DNA from: Cupriavidus sp. 2SB
Lineage (GTDB): Bacteria; Pseudomonadota; Gammaproteobacteria; Burkholderiales; Burkholderiaceae
Reading direction: 5' to 3'
Length of the DNA: 64,000 bases
Assembly (NCBI RefSeq): GCF_005503625.1
Contig: NZ_SCMX01000020.1
Location: forward strand, 1-64,000
Shown here: in pieces, positions 51,651 to 60,922 of the stretch
How the letters are laid out: every line of letters begins with the position of its first letter
How positions within the stretch are numbered: position 1 is the stretch's first letter
Notes under the pieces: generated by a model
Database searches by the model: none
Seen by the model: only the letters and a program-made list of their open reading frames with translations
What the model was told of the DNA's origin: nothing
Translations under genes and position numbers: made by a program

Positions 51651-52688
51651 CTAGCCGTTGTAGAAGCGTCGCCCCTCATCGCGAAGCCAGAGACGCACCA
51701 AATGCCGCTTGCGCTCAAACTCGTCGTGATCGACGAAGCCACTACGGCGATGTCCGCACCGCTTGTTGTCAACGATCTGAATCTGACCCGGTTCGAAAAA
51801 AAACTCGCGCGCAAAAATTGGTTCACGCATGATCGACTCAAGCGTCTCAAGAGCGGACGCGCTTTCGTCGTCCATCTCCCTGCCCAACATCTGATAGCCA
51901 GTGACCACGTGCCGATGCGAAAGTCGAAACACGGCCCTTGACTTGTCTACCTGCACGAGGGGATGAGCGATAAGCTTCAGATCTTCAGGCGCATGCTCTC
52001 GTTGGCGATCAAAAACGTAAGGCTGGAAAAGTCGAGAGATAAGTTGCGGATGGCGCTGTCGCAATGCGTTGAAAACGGAGTAGAAGCTCACGATACTACT
52101 GACGCCCCCTTCCTTAGCCGGCCTCACGCAGAGTAACGAGACGTATTCGGGGGGGCAAAGGTTGTAACTGTTGTCGGTATGGAAGTTCTGTTCCGCATTC
52201 GTGATGTCTGGCCGCACGCCATTGCCTGGCGGCTTTCCCAAGTCTCGGACATCGTAGAGCAGCTTGCCTTGCCAATTCTGCGCTACGGGTCGTCCCACCA
52301 TTTGCGACAACAGCCAGTAGACGGACCGAGCCTCATCGACGCTATAACGCTCCATCGGCAATTTGTCGATAATGACGAATCCGACCCCCTCTTCAAGAAT
52401 CTTCTTCGCTTGGGCCATCATGGTCCGGCTGTGAGGCAGGTGAAAATCCGCCGTGCACAAGGCCTCTATGGGCAGGGAATTTACGCGAAGATCGGCTACT
52501 AGGGAGTCCAGTTCCGCGACTACTTCATCGCCGAGCTTGATCACGCCGTCTGAATCCTTGAGGGTGTTCCGCGTCCAAGCGATGTCGCCGTGAAGTTCGC
52601 CTTCAGGTATCGAATTCGTCGCCGGTGACGGGCCGTCCCACAATACCTGCGCATCCACGTGCGCTGCAAACTGATCTGCCGTGCTCAT
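51651..52688 (-). CDS. TauD/TfdA-like Fe(II)/2-oxoglutarate dioxygenase
   Basis: A 345-residue protein with the 2-His-1-Asp iron site: H170-x-D172 in 'NFHTDNSYN' and H313 in 'RCGHRRSGF', and a 2-oxoglutarate-binding Arg near 332 in 'HLVRLWLRDEGRR'. Longer than TauD itself (about 280 residues) and with a distinct N-terminus, so it belongs to the broader clavaminate-synthase/TauD-like group that hydroxylates varied acids and amines. Taurine is not implied. Divergent from the aldehyde dehydrogenase with a strong operator between them; hydroxylation next to a heteroatom followed by collapse to an aldehyde would link the two. Confidence 0.8.
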   Translation of the reverse strand: MSTADQFAAHVDAQVLWDGPSPATNSIPEGELHGDIAWTRNTLKDSDGVIKLGDEVVAELDSLVADLRVNSLPIEALCTADFHLPHSRTMMAQAKKILEEGVGFVIIDKLPMERYSVDEARSVYWLLSQMVGRPVAQNWQGKLLYDVRDLGKPPGNGVRPDITNAEQNFHTDNSYNLCPPEYVSLLCVRPAKEGGVSSIVSFYSVFNALRQRHPQLISRLFQPYVFDRQREHAPEDLKLIAHPLVQVDKSRAVFRLSHRHVVTGYQMLGREMDDESASALETLESIMREPIFAREFFFEPGQIQIVDNKRCGHRRSGFVDHDEFERKRHLVRLWLRDEGRRFYNG

Positions 52689-52874
52689 TGTGCAATTCCT
52701 CGTATCGAGTTTACCGAGCCCCCCGCCGGAACCTGATGTTGGCGCAGAGAGTCAAGCGGAGTCTAGAAGACCGCGAAACCGCTTGATAGCGAAAAAATCC
52801 GAACAAGCGCAGCCAGTTTTTATGCACAGCGCATCTGCACGACGGACTCTCAAATTTCGGGCATCACCCCTCAC

Positions 52875-52896
52875 ATATGGGATATTAATCCCATAT
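52875..52896. promoter_or_regulatory. Perfect 9-4-9 palindromic operator
   Basis: ATATGGGAT (52875-52883) and ATCCCATAT (52888-52896) are perfect inverted arms around ATTA, ending four bases before the -35 box. The T-N11-A core fits LysR-type binding. Confidence 0.75.
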
Positions 52897-52900
52897 TTTG

Positions 52901-52930
52901 TTGACACTTGCTGATCGTTGTCCGTAGTAT
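52901..52930 (+). promoter_or_regulatory. Sigma-70 promoter of the aldehyde dehydrogenase gene
   Basis: TTGACA at 52901-52906 and TAGTAT at 52925-52930 with an 18-base spacer. It is directly downstream of the palindromic operator, in the position expected for activation by a LysR protein. Confidence 0.65.
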
Positions 52931-53081
52931 CCAAAGGCCTGCGCGCAACTTGTCGGTCGCCCTCGCGGCATCGCGCCAGCCCTGCGCCGGCCCACTGCCA
53001 CCAACGGCTCGAATCGGCCACACGACTGGCATCGGTACCGTGTCCCGCCCAATCAAAAACACTGAATCCTTGAGAACCACG

Positions 53082-54524
53082 ATGACAACCTATCCAGATA
53101 CCAAGCTTCTTATCGCCGGCAAGTTCGTTGACGCAGCACAGGGCCGCCAGATCGACGTGGTCAATCCGGCAAGTGGCGTCGTAATTGGCAGAGTTGCCCA
53201 TGCGGGGCTGGAGGATCTGGAGGCGGCCGTAGCGGCGGCGCAGCGCGGATTTTCCGTATGGAGTCGGACACCTGCGGTCGACCGCTCCCGTCTCATGCGC
53301 AAGGCGGCAGAGCTTTTCCGGCGGGACATGGAAAGTACCGCGCAAGCATTGACGGCGGAACAGGGCAAGCCATTGGCTGAAGCGCGAGGGGAAATCGAAC
53401 GTTCGGCGGACATTATCGAGTGGTTCGCCGATGAGGCTCAACGCGTGTACGGTCGCATCGTTCCGTCCCGGAGTACATCGTCGATGCAGATGGTCGTGAA
53501 AGACCCAGTTGGACCCGTAGCTGCGTTCACCCCCTGGAATTTCCCCATCAATCAGGTGGTTCGAAAGGTTTCTGCAGCCCTTGCAACAGGATGTTCGATC
53601 ATCGTGAAGGCCCCGGAAGAAACCCCCGCTGCGCCTGCAGCGCTTCTCAAGGCCTTCGTTGAGGCCGGACTCCCTGACGGTGTGGTCGGATTGGTTTACG
53701 GCGTCCCCTCCGAAATCTCGGAGTTCTTGATCGCGCACCCAGCAATCAGAAAGATCAGCTTTACCGGATCCACGGCGGTTGGCAAACACCTAGCTTCGCT
53801 AGCTGGCAAACACATGAAGCGTGCCACTATGGAGTTGGGGGGACACGCCCCCGTCATCGTGGCAGCCGACGCAGACATCGATCTGGCCGTGAGTGCTCTG
53901 GCCGCCGCCAAGTTCCGAAATGCCGGCCAGGTGTGCGTTGCCCCAACACGCTTCCTTGTACATAGGGACATCGCTGCAGAGTTTGCGGCCGCGCTTGCGC
54001 GTACCGCTAGCGGTCTCAATGTCGGAAACGGAGCGACGGAAGGCGTACAGATGGGGCCACTAGCCAATCCGCGCCGCCTTTCGGCAATGCAAGAACTGAC
54101 CGAGAATGCGCATGCGCAGGGTGCCAAGTTGCTCGCGGGCGGAGAACGAATTGGTTCGACTGGGAACTACTGGATGCCAACCGTAATCACGGACGTGCCG
54201 AGTACCGCACGCATCTTCAATGACGAGCCGTTCGGGCCAGTCGCTGCAATCCAGCCGTACACAGATCTGGAAGATGCGATCACAGAAGCCAATCGGCTCC
54301 CCTACGGATTAGCCGGTTATGGTTTCACGCGCTCCCTCAAGACTGCGCATGTTCTCGCCCAGCGTGTAGCGGTGGGCATGCTATGGCTCAATCAAGGCGC
54401 GGCCGCGCATCCAGAACTGCCTTTTGTTGGCATCGGTGATTCCGGGTATGGCTCGGAAGGCGGCCCCGAAGCACTCGAAGCGTATCTCAATACCCGACTC
54501 ATCTCATCCGTCAACGCCTGGTAG
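53082..54524 (+). CDS. NAD(P)-dependent aldehyde dehydrogenase, succinate-semialdehyde type
   Basis: A 480-residue dehydrogenase with '[34 protein letters not shown]' (149-182), 'FTGSTAVGK', catalytic E251 ('[11 protein letters not shown]') and nucleophile C285 ('[11 protein letters not shown]'). The pattern is closest to GabD-type and phosphono-/sulfo-aldehyde-oxidising relatives. The real substrate is uncertain; candidates include the aldehyde from the divergent dioxygenase or sulfolactaldehyde/sulfoacetaldehyde. The start at 53082 is used because the family domain begins there. Confidence 0.85.
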   Translation: MTTYPDTKLLIAGKFVDAAQGRQIDVVNPASGVVIGRVAHAGLEDLEAAVAAAQRGFSVWSRTPAVDRSRLMRKAAELFRRDMESTAQALTAEQGKPLAEARGEIERSADIIEWFADEAQRVYGRIVPSRSTSSMQMVVKDPVGPVAAFTPWNFPINQVVRKVSAALATGCSIIVKAPEETPAAPAALLKAFVEAGLPDGVVGLVYGVPSEISEFLIAHPAIRKISFTGSTAVGKHLASLAGKHMKRATMELGGHAPVIVAADADIDLAVSALAAAKFRNAGQVCVAPTRFLVHRDIAAEFAAALARTASGLNVGNGATEGVQMGPLANPRRLSAMQELTENAHAQGAKLLAGGERIGSTGNYWMPTVITDVPSTARIFNDEPFGPVAAIQPYTDLEDAITEANRLPYGLAGYGFTRSLKTAHVLAQRVAVGMLWLNQGAAAHPELPFVGIGDSGYGSEGGPEALEAYLNTRLISSVNAW

Positions 54525-54550
54525 TATCGCCCGTCGAGATACGTGCAAAA

Positions 54551-54577
54551 CCCCCGCCTGCTCTACGCAGGCGAGGG
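54551..54577. terminator. Bidirectional terminator between convergent genes
   Basis: CGCCTGC (54555-54561) pairs with GCAGGCG (54567-54573) over a five-base loop, extended by CCC/GGG with one bulge. AAAA precedes it and TTT follows closely. Confidence 0.7.
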
Positions 54578-54599
54578 ACTTTCGATTGTTTCCATTCCG

Positions 54600-56168
54600 C
54601 TAAGCCTGATGCACGTCTCCCAAACTCGCGGCATCCAACCCTTTGGCGACGTGGCACGCCTGACCGTAGGCTAACCTTGCGTTGATCTCCATGGACGCCG
54701 TCCAAAAATACGTACCTGTGGCAAGACTTCCCAACAAGGAAATGCGATCATTCCTCGCTCCATTTGGCATCACGACGCAGCCGGTATCGAAATCAAGCTG
54801 GATTCCCCCACACGGATCCGCTGTCGCCAATCGTTGATCGATCAGGCTACGGATAAGCCGGTCCGATGTACACGAGACATCCGTGGAAAAGCTTGTCGCG
54901 TTCACGAGCCAATCACATGAAACGCTTTCCGTGTTGCCGGATTCGGTACGTCGCGACAACGAGAACTGGCCCGCGTCTTGGTCATATACCGCACCACTAA
55001 AGCCGTTCAGCACCGACAGTTGCCCATCGGCAAACAGCGTCTGAATCTTCAATGCGTTGCGCAGCGGGAAAGTGGCGCGCCTCGCCATCCATAGTCCCTT
55101 CCATTCACGCAGAAAACGTTGGCGCTCGCTCGCTCCCAGTGCACGCCAGATTGTCTCGACATGCTCGTTAGTCGACGAGGCCACCGCTTGCCACGGTCGC
55201 GGTCCGGCCAACGATGCGTCGATTTCCCGGTCCAGGCTCTCGTGTGCACTACCGTCAAAGCCAAGGACATCCTCCCGGTCAAAGGTGCCACCCATCCTCC
55301 TTAGAGCGTCGAGCAGCATTTCCGAGACTTCCACAAGGGTCACCTCGCTCCTGCCCGCCAGGAGGATGCGATTCAGACGCGCTTCTCCAAAATCGCGCAG
55401 GGAGATTGAAGGGTTGCGTGGGCTTCTTACCGATGGGAGCCGTCCGCCGCGCGAAACACAGACGATGCGCCCCCGATGTCCTGCCGCCTGCAATGCCACG
55501 ACGGCATCAATGGCACTTAGACTAGACCCAAGAATTCCCACGACATCGTCACGGCCGATGCGATCGGTCAACGCCTTTACCGGATATGGAGAATTCAGGA
55601 ACTGATCAATCGCCATCAATTCCGGAAACGATACTGATGGCAGGTTCCCATTACATAGCACTACCCTGCTCGCGCAGTAGCCGACGCCGTTCTCTGCGGT
55701 CAATACGATGGCGCCCTCCGCATCGCCTGCACTAAGCGTTCGCAACGAGATGACGGCGGATCGGACATGCACGAGCTCAATCTCTAGGTCTTTGGCAAGC
55801 ATGGCAGCGCGCCGATACACATCGCGCATATAAATACCGAACAACGGACGGGGATAGAAATCGGCAGGGTTTACGCCCTGCACGTCGAACCTGGCCAGCA
55901 GATCTGCTGGCTGCTCTTGCAACCAGCGTACGAAGTCACCACGTTCCGACGCAATGGCGGACATGGAACCCGCAGGAATGTTCAGCAAATTGCTCGCCTG
56001 ATCATCCTGATATGCCCCCCCTGGTCCAATAGCAGTTTGGGGTTCGAATATCAGAATGCGCGGCTTGCGGTGCCGCCCTTTTGTCAGCGCCTGGAGTAGT
56101 TGATACAGGAACGAAGTTCCAACAGAGCCGCCGCCGACGATGGCGATCGTTTCAATGGTCGAGGTCAT
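54600..56168 (-). CDS. FAD/NAD(P)-binding oxidoreductase (PF13454-like)
   Basis: A 522-residue protein. The N-terminal 'IAIVGGGSVGTSFLYQLLQAL' (G12-x-G14-x-x-G17) and 'RILIFEPQTAIGPGGAYQDDQASNLLNIPAGSMSAI' are marks of the FAD-NAD(P)-binding family found in hydroxylase-like and unknown proteins. A second nucleotide fold at about 200 has 'VVGILGSSLSAIDAVVALQAAG'. Probably an N-hydroxylating or flavin-dependent oxidase of unknown substrate. It is 21 bases after the Bug gene on the same strand, so the receptor and enzyme are co-transcribed. Confidence 0.75.
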   Translation of the reverse strand: MTSTIETIAIVGGGSVGTSFLYQLLQALTKGRHRKPRILIFEPQTAIGPGGAYQDDQASNLLNIPAGSMSAIASERGDFVRWLQEQPADLLARFDVQGVNPADFYPRPLFGIYMRDVYRRAAMLAKDLEIELVHVRSAVISLRTLSAGDAEGAIVLTAENGVGYCASRVVLCNGNLPSVSFPELMAIDQFLNSPYPVKALTDRIGRDDVVGILGSSLSAIDAVVALQAAGHRGRIVCVSRGGRLPSVRSPRNPSISLRDFGEARLNRILLAGRSEVTLVEVSEMLLDALRRMGGTFDREDVLGFDGSAHESLDREIDASLAGPRPWQAVASSTNEHVETIWRALGASERQRFLREWKGLWMARRATFPLRNALKIQTLFADGQLSVLNGFSGAVYDQDAGQFSLSRRTESGNTESVSCDWLVNATSFSTDVSCTSDRLIRSLIDQRLATADPCGGIQLDFDTGCVVMPNGARNDRISLLGSLATGTYFWTASMEINARLAYGQACHVAKGLDAASLGDVHQA

Positions 56169-56189
56169 CGGAGCATTTGTCTTGTGAAG

Positions 56190-57176
56190 TTAGCGGGACG
56201 CAGTAGCTGCCTGTTCTAACGACATGCGCACAACGCCGGCCCACTTGACTGCCTCGGCCTTGATCAGTCGGTCTGTCTCCTCGGGCGTCGTGAAAGCCAC
56301 CTCCCCGCCCAGCTTGCGCACCGAGTCCTGAACTGCCGGCATCGCAGCTACCGTCTGCATGGCGCCGGACAATGTCTTGACGATTTCCTTCGGCGTGCCC
56401 GCAGGTGCCAGCAGCGCATAGGTATTAGTGACGCGATAGCCCGTCACGCCCTGCTCTTCTACGGTGGCCAGATCGGGAAGCGTAGGGAGCCGCTTCTCCG
56501 AAGTTAATCCGATCAGGCGGATTTTTCCGCTTGCAATCTGAGGCAACAAGGCCGGCAACGTATCGAAAACGAGATCGACCTGACCGCCCAGCAGATCGGC
56601 GATTGCCGGGCCACTGCCGCGGTAGGGCACATGCAGCAGTTTCACCCCCGCTTTCGCTTGGAAAAACTCGCCCGCCATTTGCTGTGCACTCCCGGGACCC
56701 GCCGATCCAAAAGAAAGCTTCCCAGGTTGTTTTCGCGCCAGATCGACAAGTTCCCGAATTGAATTGGCCGGTAGCTTGGTGGAGACAGCCACAGCCATGG
56801 GCGTAGTGGTCGCGAGCGATACGCCGCTGTAGGCCGTGGTGAAGTTGTATGCCGGCCTCTCTGGAAGCGCAGCATGAACCGCCTGGCTCGCCAGCGCACC
56901 CATGAGAAGCGTATACCCATCGGGCGCAGCTTTTGCGACGAACTCCGACCCGATCTCCCCGCCTGCACCTGCACGATTGTCAATGACAACCGGCTGCTTC
57001 AGTAGAGCGCCAAGATGCTGGGCATAGATCCGCGCCGTGGCATCCGTTGCGCCACCCGGAGGGAAAGGCACAACCAGGCGGACAGGCTTGCTAGGCCATG
57101 TTTCGGCATGCACGCCTGCACTAATCATTACAGCACTTGCTCCGACCAGGAACATCTTCATCCACATGCGGTTCAT
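56190..57176 (-). CDS. Bug-family periplasmic solute receptor
   Basis: A 328-residue secreted protein: 'MFLVGASAVMISAGVHAETWPSKPVRLVVPFPPGGATDATARIYAQHL', 'QPVVIDNRAGAGGEIGSEFVAKAAPDGYTLLMG' and 'LLHVPYRGSGPAIADLLGGQVDLVFD'. Start ATG 57176 has GGAGACGAGC upstream. It is divergent from the CaiB gene and co-directional with the FAD protein. It is the fourth Bug receptor of the window and likely serves the CoA-pathway substrate. Confidence 0.85.
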   Translation of the reverse strand: MNRMWMKMFLVGASAVMISAGVHAETWPSKPVRLVVPFPPGGATDATARIYAQHLGALLKQPVVIDNRAGAGGEIGSEFVAKAAPDGYTLLMGALASQAVHAALPERPAYNFTTAYSGVSLATTTPMAVAVSTKLPANSIRELVDLARKQPGKLSFGSAGPGSAQQMAGEFFQAKAGVKLLHVPYRGSGPAIADLLGGQVDLVFDTLPALLPQIASGKIRLIGLTSEKRLPTLPDLATVEEQGVTGYRVTNTYALLAPAGTPKEIVKTLSGAMQTVAAMPAVQDSVRKLGGEVAFTTPEETDRLIKAEAVKWAGVVRMSLEQAATASR

Positions 57177-57239
57177 TGCTCGTCTCCTTTGTTGTCGTGG
57201 CTGGCGTTGCCTACGCGCGCCAGCCAATCCGCAGCACTA

Positions 57240-57258
57240 AATCCTATTTATTGGGATT
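57240..57258. promoter_or_regulatory. Half-sites of the LysR-type motif in the Bug/CaiB promoter
   Basis: AATCCTA (57240-57246) and TGGGATT (57252-57258) repeat the ATCCCA/TGGGAT half-sites of the operator at 52875, but pointing outward. Weaker than the other two copies. Confidence 0.35.
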
Positions 57259-57419
57259 CTTTTTCTAAATGCTGGTAGACACAGCATTGCACACGGTGCT
57301 AACCTTGGTCAAGGGCAAACTGGCGACCTGTAGCCTTGTACGGGGGCTCAGCGTTGGTCGCCAAGAAGCGCAATTTCCATCACCTGGTACTTGATTCCCG
57401 AAATATAGCGAGGTACAAC

Positions 57420-58589
57420 ATGACGCCAAACCTAGCGCTGACAGGCGTGAAAGTCGTAGAGTTTTGCAACGTTGCAGCAGGACCGTACTGCGGCATGCTG
57501 CTGGCCGATATGGGTGCGGAAGTCACGAAGATCGAACATCCGGTGGGTGGCGACACACTGCGGGCGTGGCCACCAATCACCGATGGCTACAGTGAGAACT
57601 TTGCATCGCTAAATCGGAACAAGCGCTCGGTCACGTTAAACCTCAAGGACCCAGCCGACGTAGAACTGGCACGCCGATTGGCCGCCGGCGCAGATGTCTT
57701 GCTGGAGAACAATCGACCTGGCGTTATGGATCGCCTGGGCTTGGGCTACGGCGATTTGAAGGCATTGAATCCTCGACTGATCTATTGCTCCATTTCGGCC
57801 TACGGTCAGACTGGGCCGCGCTCTCATGAAGGGGGGTTCGATCTGACGATCCAGGCGATGAGCGGCATCATGAGCATCACGGGCGAGCCTGGTGGTGCAC
57901 CGGTCAAATGTGGCGTGCCTCTCGCGGATTTCTCGGCAGGGCTGTATGCGGCGTTTTCCATCGTCTCGGCGTTGCGCTGCGCGGAGGCAACCGGCACGGG
58001 TACCCACATTGATGTCCCGATGCTTGGCGCTTCATTGGCATTCGCGGCTCTGCAGACATCTGAACTGTTCGGCACCGGGAAGAATCCCGCCAAACTCGGC
58101 TCCGCCCATCCGCGAAATGCGCCGTATCAGGCCTTCCGTTGCAAGGATGGATATTTTGGCCTTGCAGCCGGGAATAACGCCCTGTGGAAATCCGTCTGCG
58201 AGACTGTCGGCCGTCCCGATCTTTATCAGGACGAACGGTTTATTGACACGCGCGCCCGCGCAACGAACCAAGCCGAGCTATGCGAAATTCTGGAAGCGGA
58301 TTTCGTTCTTCAAGATGGCACTTATTGGCTGTCCCGATTCCGCGCCTGCGGGGTGCCCTGCGCACCGATCAATACCTACTCGCAGGTGCTGGCCGACGAG
58401 CAGGTCGAGCACATGGAATGGGTCCAGCCGATTGATCTTCCCAACGGCGTCTCAACGCGCACATTCGCGTCACCGATCAAGTTCGATCATGCCGCGCCGC
58501 CGATCCGTCGCGGACCTCCTGCATTGGGTGAACACAATGACGAAGTCCTGGCACCCCTGCGCAACCAGGATATGGAGGCACTGGGATGA
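57420..58589 (+). CDS. CaiB/BaiF family III CoA-transferase
   Basis: A 389-residue protein: 'LTGVKVVEFCNVAAGPYCGMLLADMGAEVTKIEHPVGGDTLR' at 7-48, 'LNLKDP', 'LLENNRPGVMDRLGLGYGDL' and catalytic D141 in 'EGGFDLTIQAMSGIM'. It moves CoA between acids in the substrate-activation step. ATG 57420 starts just before the conserved domain. First gene of a six-gene strand: CaiB, enoyl-CoA hydratase-like, transferase A and B, acyl-CoA ligase, cupin; it overlaps the next by four bases. Confidence 0.85.
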   Translation: MTPNLALTGVKVVEFCNVAAGPYCGMLLADMGAEVTKIEHPVGGDTLRAWPPITDGYSENFASLNRNKRSVTLNLKDPADVELARRLAAGADVLLENNRPGVMDRLGLGYGDLKALNPRLIYCSISAYGQTGPRSHEGGFDLTIQAMSGIMSITGEPGGAPVKCGVPLADFSAGLYAAFSIVSALRCAEATGTGTHIDVPMLGASLAFAALQTSELFGTGKNPAKLGSAHPRNAPYQAFRCKDGYFGLAAGNNALWKSVCETVGRPDLYQDERFIDTRARATNQAELCEILEADFVLQDGTYWLSRFRACGVPCAPINTYSQVLADEQVEHMEWVQPIDLPNGVSTRTFASPIKFDHAAPPIRRGPPALGEHNDEVLAPLRNQDMEALG

Positions 58590-59311
58590 CCGAACTGATC
58601 TCTGTCACCGATACCGAGGACGTTTGCCATATCAGGCTGAATCGCCCGGACAAGATGAATGCACTTTCGTCGGATCTCGTCGAAGCACTGCTTGTCGCGG
58701 TCGACGCCGCCGAGCGACGACGCTGCACTGTGATCGCCCTGCAGGGTGAGGGCCGCAACTTTAGCGCCGGCTTCGACTTTGGCAGTGTGGAAGCCCAAAG
58801 CGAGGGAGATCTCCTCCTGCGCTTTGTCAGATTGGAAACGTTGCTTCACAAGTTGGCATCGGCATCTGCGCTGACAATTGCCTTCGCCCATGGAAAGAAC
58901 TTCGGCGCTGGTGTGGATCTATTTGGCGCCTGCCACAGGCGAATCAGCACTGCCGATGCCACCTTCCGAATGCCGGGTCTGAAATTCGGGCTCGTCCTGA
59001 ACACGCGCCGGTTTTCCAAAGTCGTCGGCGCCGATGCCGCCCGCGAGATCCTTGGCAAGACCCGCCCCTTTGCGGCCGATGAAGGGCATCGCCTTGGCTT
59101 CGTGACAAGTATTGCCGCCCGTGAAACCTGGCCGGAACATGTGCGAGCTGCGATCGAAGACGCGAAATCCCTGCCTGCGTCGGCACGCAAGCTGCTGCAC
59201 GATGCGATTTCGAACGAACGCGCCGACCAAGACCTCGCCACGCTGGTTCGTTCTGCGTCCATCCCTGGCCTGAAGGATCGCATCGCAGCGTACCTCAACC
59301 CGCAGGCGTAG
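58586..59311 (+). CDS. Enoyl-CoA hydratase/isomerase family protein with altered active site
   Basis: A 241-residue crotonase-fold protein: 'HIRLNRPDKMNALSSDLVEAL', the first oxyanion-hole strand 'GRNFSAGFDFG' (57-66) and 'AHGKNFGAGVDLFGACHRRIS' (101-121). At the place where hydratases carry a Glu ('PE-x-x-x-G') it has 'MPGLKFGLVLN', so Gly replaces it and water addition may be lost. It may instead be a CoA-thioester hydrolase, isomerase or ring-opening partner. Overlaps caiB by four bases. Confidence 0.8.
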   Translation: MTELISVTDTEDVCHIRLNRPDKMNALSSDLVEALLVAVDAAERRRCTVIALQGEGRNFSAGFDFGSVEAQSEGDLLLRFVRLETLLHKLASASALTIAFAHGKNFGAGVDLFGACHRRISTADATFRMPGLKFGLVLNTRRFSKVVGADAAREILGKTRPFAADEGHRLGFVTSIAARETWPEHVRAAIEDAKSLPASARKLLHDAISNERADQDLATLVRSASIPGLKDRIAAYLNPQA

Positions 59312-59333
59312 AGACTGTGCAAAGGAGACACTC

Positions 59334-60167
59334 ATGACTTCCGGATTCAACAGCCCAGGCAAACGCGTACCACTGCACGATCTTGCGGCATTGGTGCCCG
59401 ATGGTGCGTCGCTTGCATTGGGAGGCAGCTTCCTTCACCGTGGCCCTTTCGCCTTCGTGCGTGAGCTAATCCGCCAGGGACGCAAGGATCTAGAGATCAT
59501 CAAGCAATCTCCGGGTTATGACATCGACATTCTCTGTCGCACTGGCGTCGCATCCCGCGCGCGCGCCGGCATTGTGGCGATGGAAGGCAACTTCGGCCTC
59601 GCACCCTGGTACCGTAAAGCGGTCGAGGCGGGAACTCTAAAACTGGAGGAACACGCCTGCGCCACCCTTACCGCTGGCTTGCGTGCCGCGGCATTCGGCG
59701 TCCCGTTCCAACCTTGCGCAGGGATTCATGGCAGCGACCTCCCTGCTCTGAACAACTGGGCATATCTGGAGGACCCCTATGGTTCAGGCGATGGGACCTA
59801 TGTCATTCCCGCGATTCGCCCTGATTTCGCCGTCATTCATGCATCCGAGATAGATCGCTTGGGCAATGTCAGGGTCTATGGCACGCATCATTGGGACCGC
59901 ATTATGTCGCGGGCGGCTGGCAGCGTCTTGGTTGTGGCCGAACGCGAGGTCGAAACCGCCGTCTTCGAAGCGCAACCGGAAATGACCTTGATTCCCTATT
60001 TCATGGTTCAGGGATACTCGGTGGTACCGCATGGAGCGTGGCCAGGGTCATGCACACCGCTCTACGACATCGACTACCCGGCAGTTGAACGATACATGGA
60101 CACCGAGCAACCACTGCAGGCGCACCTTGATATTGCCCCTGAACTGCGGGAGAACGCCAATGTCTGA
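59334..60167 (+). CDS. CoA-transferase-like subunit A (GctA/IpdA type)
   Basis: A 277-residue protein with the family I CoA-transferase fold: 'VPLHDLAALVPDGASLALGGSFLHRGPFAFVRELIRQGRKDLEIIK', 'GIVAMEGNFGLAPWYRKAVEAG' and 'DFAVIHASEIDRLGNVRVYGTHHWDRIMSRAA'. It pairs with the next gene (8-base overlap). The nearest types are glutaconate CoA-transferase alpha and IpdA, the latter a ring-opening hydrolase of steroid catabolism. Confidence 0.8.
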   Translation: MTSGFNSPGKRVPLHDLAALVPDGASLALGGSFLHRGPFAFVRELIRQGRKDLEIIKQSPGYDIDILCRTGVASRARAGIVAMEGNFGLAPWYRKAVEAGTLKLEEHACATLTAGLRAAAFGVPFQPCAGIHGSDLPALNNWAYLEDPYGSGDGTYVIPAIRPDFAVIHASEIDRLGNVRVYGTHHWDRIMSRAAGSVLVVAEREVETAVFEAQPEMTLIPYFMVQGYSVVPHGAWPGSCTPLYDIDYPAVERYMDTEQPLQAHLDIAPELRENANV

Positions 60168-60894
60168 ACAATGGTCTCCTTTCTCCTATATCGTCACAAA
60201 TCTTGCTCGTTTCGTTCGTCCCAACGAGATTACGTTTAGTGGCGTAAATTCCACGATGCCGATGCTGGCCTGTCTGCTTGCCAAGAAGGCCTACGACTGG
60301 GACTTCATCTACATCAACGTGGCTGGTGGCGTCGATCCTCGCCCTTCTCATATGCCGCTATCCAGTTCGGCTCCCGCCTTGGCCGAACACACGGCATCAA
60401 TCTTCGCCAACGAGGACTTCTACGACCTGTGCTGTCGTGGCCGAATGGACCTGACATTCCTGGGTGCTGCGCAGATCGATGGCGAAGGTTGCGCGAACAA
60501 TTCATGCATTGGCAATTGGCATCAACCGAAAGTCAGGTTACCTGGCGGTGGAGGTGGGGCAGTAATGTTGCCCACGGCGCGAAGGGCGTGCACCTGGCGG
60601 ACCGAGCACTCGCCGCGCACATTCGTCGAAAAGCTGGATTTTCGCACCTCATGGGGCGGCTTCCACGGGGTGGTCACCCCAATTGCCGTATTCATCAAGC
60701 GCGACGGCCGCCTTGCGCTCGAATCGTGGCATCCGGAATCGAGTCTTGGCGAAGTACGCGAGCGCACTGGCTTCCAGTTCGATAGCACCGGGGCCGCGCC
60801 TACCCCATTGCCGTCTCAGCAGGAGCGCGACGCTTTAGCAGCGCTTGATCCGGAGAAGATTTTCGAGCGGGACGCAAACGTGCGTCTTCGTTGA
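60160..60894 (+). CDS. CoA-transferase-like subunit B (GctB/IpdB type), catalytic Glu missing
   Basis: A 244-residue protein that aligns with the glutaconate CoA-transferase beta subunit: 'DFIYINVAGGVDPRPSHMPLS', 'DLTFLGAAQIDGEGCANNSCIGNWHQPKVRLPGGGGGA' and 'WHPESSLGEVRERTGFQFD'. In GctB the covalent CoA is carried by a Glu at position 54; here the aligned residue 54 is Val. The pair therefore cannot use the normal transferase mechanism. IpdB-type hydrolases are similar in this respect. Overlaps subunit A, consistent with a heterodimer. Confidence 0.75.
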   Translation: MSEQWSPFSYIVTNLARFVRPNEITFSGVNSTMPMLACLLAKKAYDWDFIYINVAGGVDPRPSHMPLSSSAPALAEHTASIFANEDFYDLCCRGRMDLTFLGAAQIDGEGCANNSCIGNWHQPKVRLPGGGGGAVMLPTARRACTWRTEHSPRTFVEKLDFRTSWGGFHGVVTPIAVFIKRDGRLALESWHPESSLGEVRERTGFQFDSTGAAPTPLPSQQERDALAALDPEKIFERDANVRLR

Positions 60895-60922
60895 CCTGAC
60901 AAATCAGAGAAGGATAGAGGCT

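Larger units (their letters stand above)
52689..53081. promoter_or_regulatory. Divergent control region of the dioxygenase and aldehyde dehydrogenase
   Basis: A 393-base gap with the palindrome at 52875-52896 and a consensus-like promoter at 52901-52930. The leader of the + strand gene would be about 145 bases. Antisense frames here have no domain support. Confidence 0.6.

Noticed and set aside
51651-52688. Naming the dioxygenase tauD (taurine dioxygenase)
   Set aside because: Iron and 2-oxoglutarate residues fit the superfamily, but length and N-terminus differ from TauD and no tauABC genes are near.
52752-53789. 345-residue minus-strand frame
   Set aside because: Covers the aldehyde dehydrogenase promoter and start in antisense; Arg/Cys-rich shadow.
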